Source: Bifidobacteriaceae bacterium
GTDB taxonomy: Bacteria; Actinomycetota; Actinomycetes; Actinomycetales; WQXJ01
DNA: 6,030 nucleotides
Assembly: GCA_031279575.1 (NCBI GenBank)
Contig: JAITIG010000040.1
Location: 1 to 6,030, forward strand
Direction of reading: 5' to 3'
Shown piece after piece: positions 3,312 through 6,030 of this stretch. The position numbers and the translations under genes are program-made. Numbering within the stretch: the stretch's first letter is position 1; every line of letters starts with the position of its first letter. The notes under the pieces are model-generated. The model was not told the origin of the DNA. It saw nothing but the letters and a program-made list of their open reading frames with translations, and searched no databases.

Positions 3312-6030
3312 TCAGAGCAGGCTGGCGATGCCGCCCAACACCCAGCCGACCAAACTGTCCAGGTGGGCGAAGACCACAACCAGGGCCAGCACCGGTGAAA
3401 CCGCGGCCGCGGCCACGCCGAGCGGCGGCGCCGCCCACGCCCAATCGACGCTGGCCGCCGCCAGCGCCGCCGAGGCGGCGGCCAGCACCAGCAGCGCCGT
3501 CGCGCTGGCCCCCACACCCAGCGGGTCGAAGCCCACGGCCTCGATGAAACCCGCGTTGGAAGCGAACGCCCGCGCCACCGCCGAACAGGCCGAACCGCAG
3601 TGGTCCAGCACCTGGGCGCCGAGCGCGGTGGCCGCCGCCGCCACCACCGGCACCGCCAGCCACGGCCTGACGCGCGCCAAACGGCGGCTGACGCGGTTGG
3701 GGGCGCGGCGGGCCGTGGCCCAGACGGCAGAGCGCTGCAGCAGGCTGCCCACCACCCAGCCGGCGCTCAACGCCACCGGCAGCACCGCCCAAGCCGGCCG
3801 GGCCACCACATCTTGGGTGTCCAAAACGATCCAGCGCACCCAGGGGCCGGCCCCGATGGCCGCGCCGCACCAGGCGCCCGCCGCCCGCATCAGGCCGGCC
3901 GGGATGTCCAAGAACCACTCCACGGCCAAGCTGAAGGCGAGCGTCGCCAAGCACAGCCCAAAGACGTCCAGGCTCTGGTCCAATGCCAGCCGGGCGCTGG
4001 CCCCCGCCCCCCGCCCGGCCCAATCCAGAATTGAGCCGACCACCAGCGCGTACACCAGCGAGCAAAGGCCGCGCGCCACCAGCTGCCCGCGCAGCCAGCT
4101 GGCCCGCCTGCGGCGCGCCTGGCGGCGCCAGTGCGCCCGGTCCGCCTTGGCGCGGGCCTCCCGCTCAGCCTTTTCCGAGGCGATGCGGTCGCGGGTGATC
4201 TCGGTCACGGCGCCGACCAATTGGGCGGTGGCGAGCAGGGTTCCCAGGTCGTCGTCGGGGGCGGCCAGGGCGGCGGTGGCGAGATCCTCGGCCCACTGGT
4301 CGCGGCTGGTCTCCCGCTCGGCGATGACCTGTTTGGCCTGCCGGGCCAGCTCGGCGCCGTCCCGCAGGCCCAGGGCGGCCTGGAAGCGGGCCGCCAGGGT
4401 GGTGGCGGCGGCCTCCTCCACCAGGTCCCTCATGGACCCCGAGGGGGCCTGCTGGCGGACCTCGGCCCACTGCCTGGACCAGGCCTCCAAACAGCGGTGC
4501 GCCCGCCCCAGCCGCTCGGCCGCCTCCGGCCCGGCCACCCCGGCGGCGGCCGCCAAGACTCCCTCCTGCTGGACGGCGCGCAGCCAGCCGACCGCCTCCG
4601 CGGCCGGCCCCGCCTGGTTGGGGCGCCACCCGGCGGCGGCTGTGAAAACCTGGCGCAGCGCGTCATCGTCCAGCTTGCGGCCCTGGAACTCCAAACCGCC
4701 GGCTGGGTCCAGCAGCGCTTGGAGGCGGACCAGGCGGGCCGCGCCGGTGCGCTCCAACTCGAGCGAGGCGACCACCGTCTCGCCGTCCGGGCGGGTGCGC
4801 AGCCACACCGACAGAGCGTGGTCGAGCCGCCCGGAGAGCAGGTCGCCGGCGGCCTGCCAGTCCTGGCGCATGGCTTTGGCCAGCGCCTCGCCGGTGGTGA
4901 CGGGGTGGCCGTTGAACACGAACACCACGTCGCGCCGCTCGGGGCCGGCCGCGGCCTGGTCGCCCCGGGGGGTGGTGCGCACCACCGGCGGGTCGCCGCC
5001 GGCCAGCCACTCCTTGACCTGCTGGTAGCCCCAGCGGTCTTCGGGGCGGTAGGACAGCAGGCCGTCTGCCAGGGCCCGCCAGCGGGGGTCGGCGATGGCC
5101 TCGGTGGTGTACAGGCCGCGCATCACCAAAGGCCGCAGCTGCACGTCCGGCGCCAGGTCCCCGTCCGGGCCGGCCAGCAGGTGGCGCCCGGTCAGCACCA
5201 GGTGGACGATACCGCCCAGCGCCCACCAGTCGACCGCGGATTTCAGGGCGCCCTCGTGTACCTCCGGCGCCGCCCAGGCGAAGGTCGCCTTGACCGAGGT
5301 GAACTGGGTGCCCTGGACCTGCTCGCGGGCCACGCCGAAGTCTGTCAGCACCAGGTCCAGGTCCGGCTCGAGGCGGCGCGCCAGGATGTTTGCCGGTTTG
5401 ATGTCCCGGTGGGTGATGCCGAGCGAGTGGATGTGGTCCAGCGCCTCGGCCACCTCCTGGACCACCAGGCGGGCCTGGTCCTGGCCGAGCCGGCCGCCCA
5501 AATTGAGCCGGAGGTCCTCCAAGGTGCCGTGCGGGCAGTATTCCTGCACCTCCCAGGGGATGCCGCCGGTCTCGCCGTGCTCCAGCAGGCGCACCACGTG
5601 GGCGGGGGAGGCCTGGTGGAGGGTCTCCAGCACTGCCCGGTCCAGCTGCTGGGGGAAGCGGTAGAGCTTGACCACCACGTCTTGGCCGTCTTGGCGGCGC
5701 CGGCACAGCACCAAGTCGGCTTGGCCGCCGGCCACGTTCAAGTTCCTCACCGGCTCGAAGCGCTGCCGCAGCTCCGGCGGCAGATTGGACCGCACCCACC
5801 CCCCGTCAAACTCCCCGCCCGCCGCGCCCGCGGGCCGCAGGCCCTCGTCGACGGTCGCCCCGGCCCCGCCGGCAGCCGTCCCTCCGGCCGCCCCGCCCGA
5901 TGCCGTCCCCGCACCGGCGGCGCCCGCCTGCCGCAGGCCCTCGTCGACGGTCGCCCCGTCTCCGCCCGATGCCGTCCCCCCGGGCCCGCCCGAGGCCGTC
6001 CCCGCACCAGCGCCGCCCGCCTCCCGCAAG
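3312..6030 (-). CDS. Polytopic membrane Hanks-type Ser/Thr protein kinase, 5' end outside the window
   Basis: A minus-strand frame open from the right edge to TGA at 3312-3314, with 905 full codons seen (numbered from 6029). The TTG at 6027-6029 lies inside a tandem repeat and is most likely an internal Leu, so the start is beyond the edge. Residues 1-72 are a Gly/Ala-rich repeat. The kinase domain spans about 90-343. It has a GGQADLVL glycine loop (101-108), ATP lysine K121 (VVVKLY), possible helix-C Glu E135, the catalytic HRDIKPAN (207-214, D209), DFG (230-232) and APE (254-256). All key catalytic residues are present, so an active RD-type kinase is expected. A module at 368-411 starts VVFVFNGHPVTTGEALAKA and ends VWLR. 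A long, mostly helical region and a Lys/Arg-rich segment (about 615-648) follow, then seven or eight membrane helices (about 653-670, 685-706, 711-736, 745-764, 789-809, 837-861, 865-889, perhaps 890-905). This is unlike PknA or PknB: it has no PASTA domains and no single-helix layout. Substrates are unknown; the gene is convergent with tRNA-Leu. Confidence 0.92.
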   Translation of the reverse strand, partial: LREAGGAGAGTASGGPGGTASGGDGATVDEGLRQAGAAGAGTASGGAAGGTAAGGAGATVDEGLRPAGAAGGEFDGGWVRSNLPPELRQRFEPVRNLNVAGGQADLVLCRRRQDGQDVVVKLYRFPQQLDRAVLETLHQASPAHVVRLLEHGETGGIPWEVQEYCPHGTLEDLRLNLGGRLGQDQARLVVQEVAEALDHIHSLGITHRDIKPANILARRLEPDLDLVLTDFGVAREQVQGTQFTSVKATFAWAAPEVHEGALKSAVDWWALGGIVHLVLTGRHLLAGPDGDLAPDVQLRPLVMRGLYTTEAIADPRWRALADGLLSYRPEDRWGYQQVKEWLAGGDPPVVRTTPRGDQAAAGPERRDVVFVFNGHPVTTGEALAKAMRQDWQAAGDLLSGRLDHALSVWLRTRPDGETVVASLELERTGAARLVRLQALLDPAGGLEFQGRKLDDDALRQVFTAAAGWRPNQAGPAAEAVGWLRAVQQEGVLAAAAGVAGPEAAERLGRAHRCLEAWSRQWAEVRQQAPSGSMRDLVEEAAATTLAARFQAALGLRDGAELARQAKQVIAERETSRDQWAEDLATAALAAPDDDLGTLLATAQLVGAVTEITRDRIASEKAEREARAKADRAHWRRQARRRRASWLRGQLVARGLCSLVYALVVGSILDWAGRGAGASARLALDQSLDVFGLCLATLAFSLAVEWFLDIPAGLMRAAGAWCGAAIGAGPWVRWIVLDTQDVVARPAWAVLPVALSAGWVVGSLLQRSAVWATARRAPNRVSRRLARVRPWLAVPVVAAAATALGAQVLDHCGSACSAVARAFASNAGFIEAVGFDPLGVGASATALLVLAAASAALAAASVDWAWAAPPLGVAAAAVSPVLALVVVFAHLDSLVGWVLGGIASLL
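5834..6030 (-). repeat. Coding tandem repeat at the kinase N-terminus
   Basis: A 29-bp sequence at 5834-5862 recurs exactly at 5930-5958, 96 bp away, and a further diverged unit reaches the right edge. In protein these are units of 31 and 32 residues, each starting LR(E/Q)AG and ending GATVDEG, with the start of a third (LRPAGAAGG). Both the spacing and the frame are kept, so this is a repeated protein linker. More units may lie outside the window. Confidence 0.8.

Noticed and set aside
3328..5028. A 566-residue open frame on the plus strand
   Set aside because: It lies opposite the kinase gene, whose frame shows HRD, DFG and APE motifs in order. The plus-strand product is low-complexity Ala/Ser/Arg/Pro sequence with no domain, typical of antisense open frames in high-GC DNA.
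6027..6029. TTG as the kinase start codon
   Set aside because: The codon aligns with the Leu that opens each unit of the N-terminal tandem repeat, so it is an internal residue and the start lies outside the window.

Overview
The window is very GC-rich, has dense coding on the minus strand with GC-biased third positions, and carries the fhaA-fhaB-pstP cluster beside a tRNA-Leu gene. This arrangement is typical of Actinomycetes: in mycobacteria and relatives the same genes lie in the order tRNA-Leu, fhaA, fhaB, pstP, rodA, pbpA, pknA, pknB, not far from oriC. The compact FHA proteins suggest a Micrococcales- or Actinomycetales-like lineage, but this placement is a guess.

Layout. (1) 1-1400, minus: pstP, the PP2C-family Ser/Thr phosphatase. 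It starts with GTG and runs off the left edge within a Ser/Pro/Thr-rich tail. (2) 1402-2016, minus: fhaB, a short membrane-anchored FHA protein. (3) 2040-2756, minus: fhaA, a DUF3662 domain plus FHA domain; its start is placed at 2756 on the basis of a strong ribosome binding site. These three genes are spaced by 1 and 23 nt and form one operon. (4) 2757-2892: divergent intergenic region with weak promoter candidates. (5) 2893-2979, plus: tRNA-Leu(CAG) with encoded CCA. (6) 2980-3311: a 332-bp gap between convergent genes. It holds an 11-bp triple repeat, several hairpins and, most strikingly, five DnaA-box-like 9-mers between 3094 and 3255. (7) 3312-6030, minus: a large Hanks-type Ser/Thr kinase with seven to eight C-terminal membrane helices. 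It is cut by the right edge within an N-terminal Gly/Ala-rich tandem repeat.

How the genes work together. The window holds a writer (membrane kinase), an eraser (PstP) and two readers (FHA domains of FhaA and FhaB) of threonine phosphorylation. In well-studied actinobacteria the operon controls cell-wall synthesis and division together with PknA/PknB, which would be expected beyond the left edge. The kinase in this window is a different, unusual type, and its link to the operon is only positional. The most interesting non-coding signal is the DnaA-box cluster. Because it sits between gene 3' ends it is unlikely to be a promoter element, and is better explained as a DnaA titration or origin-related site.
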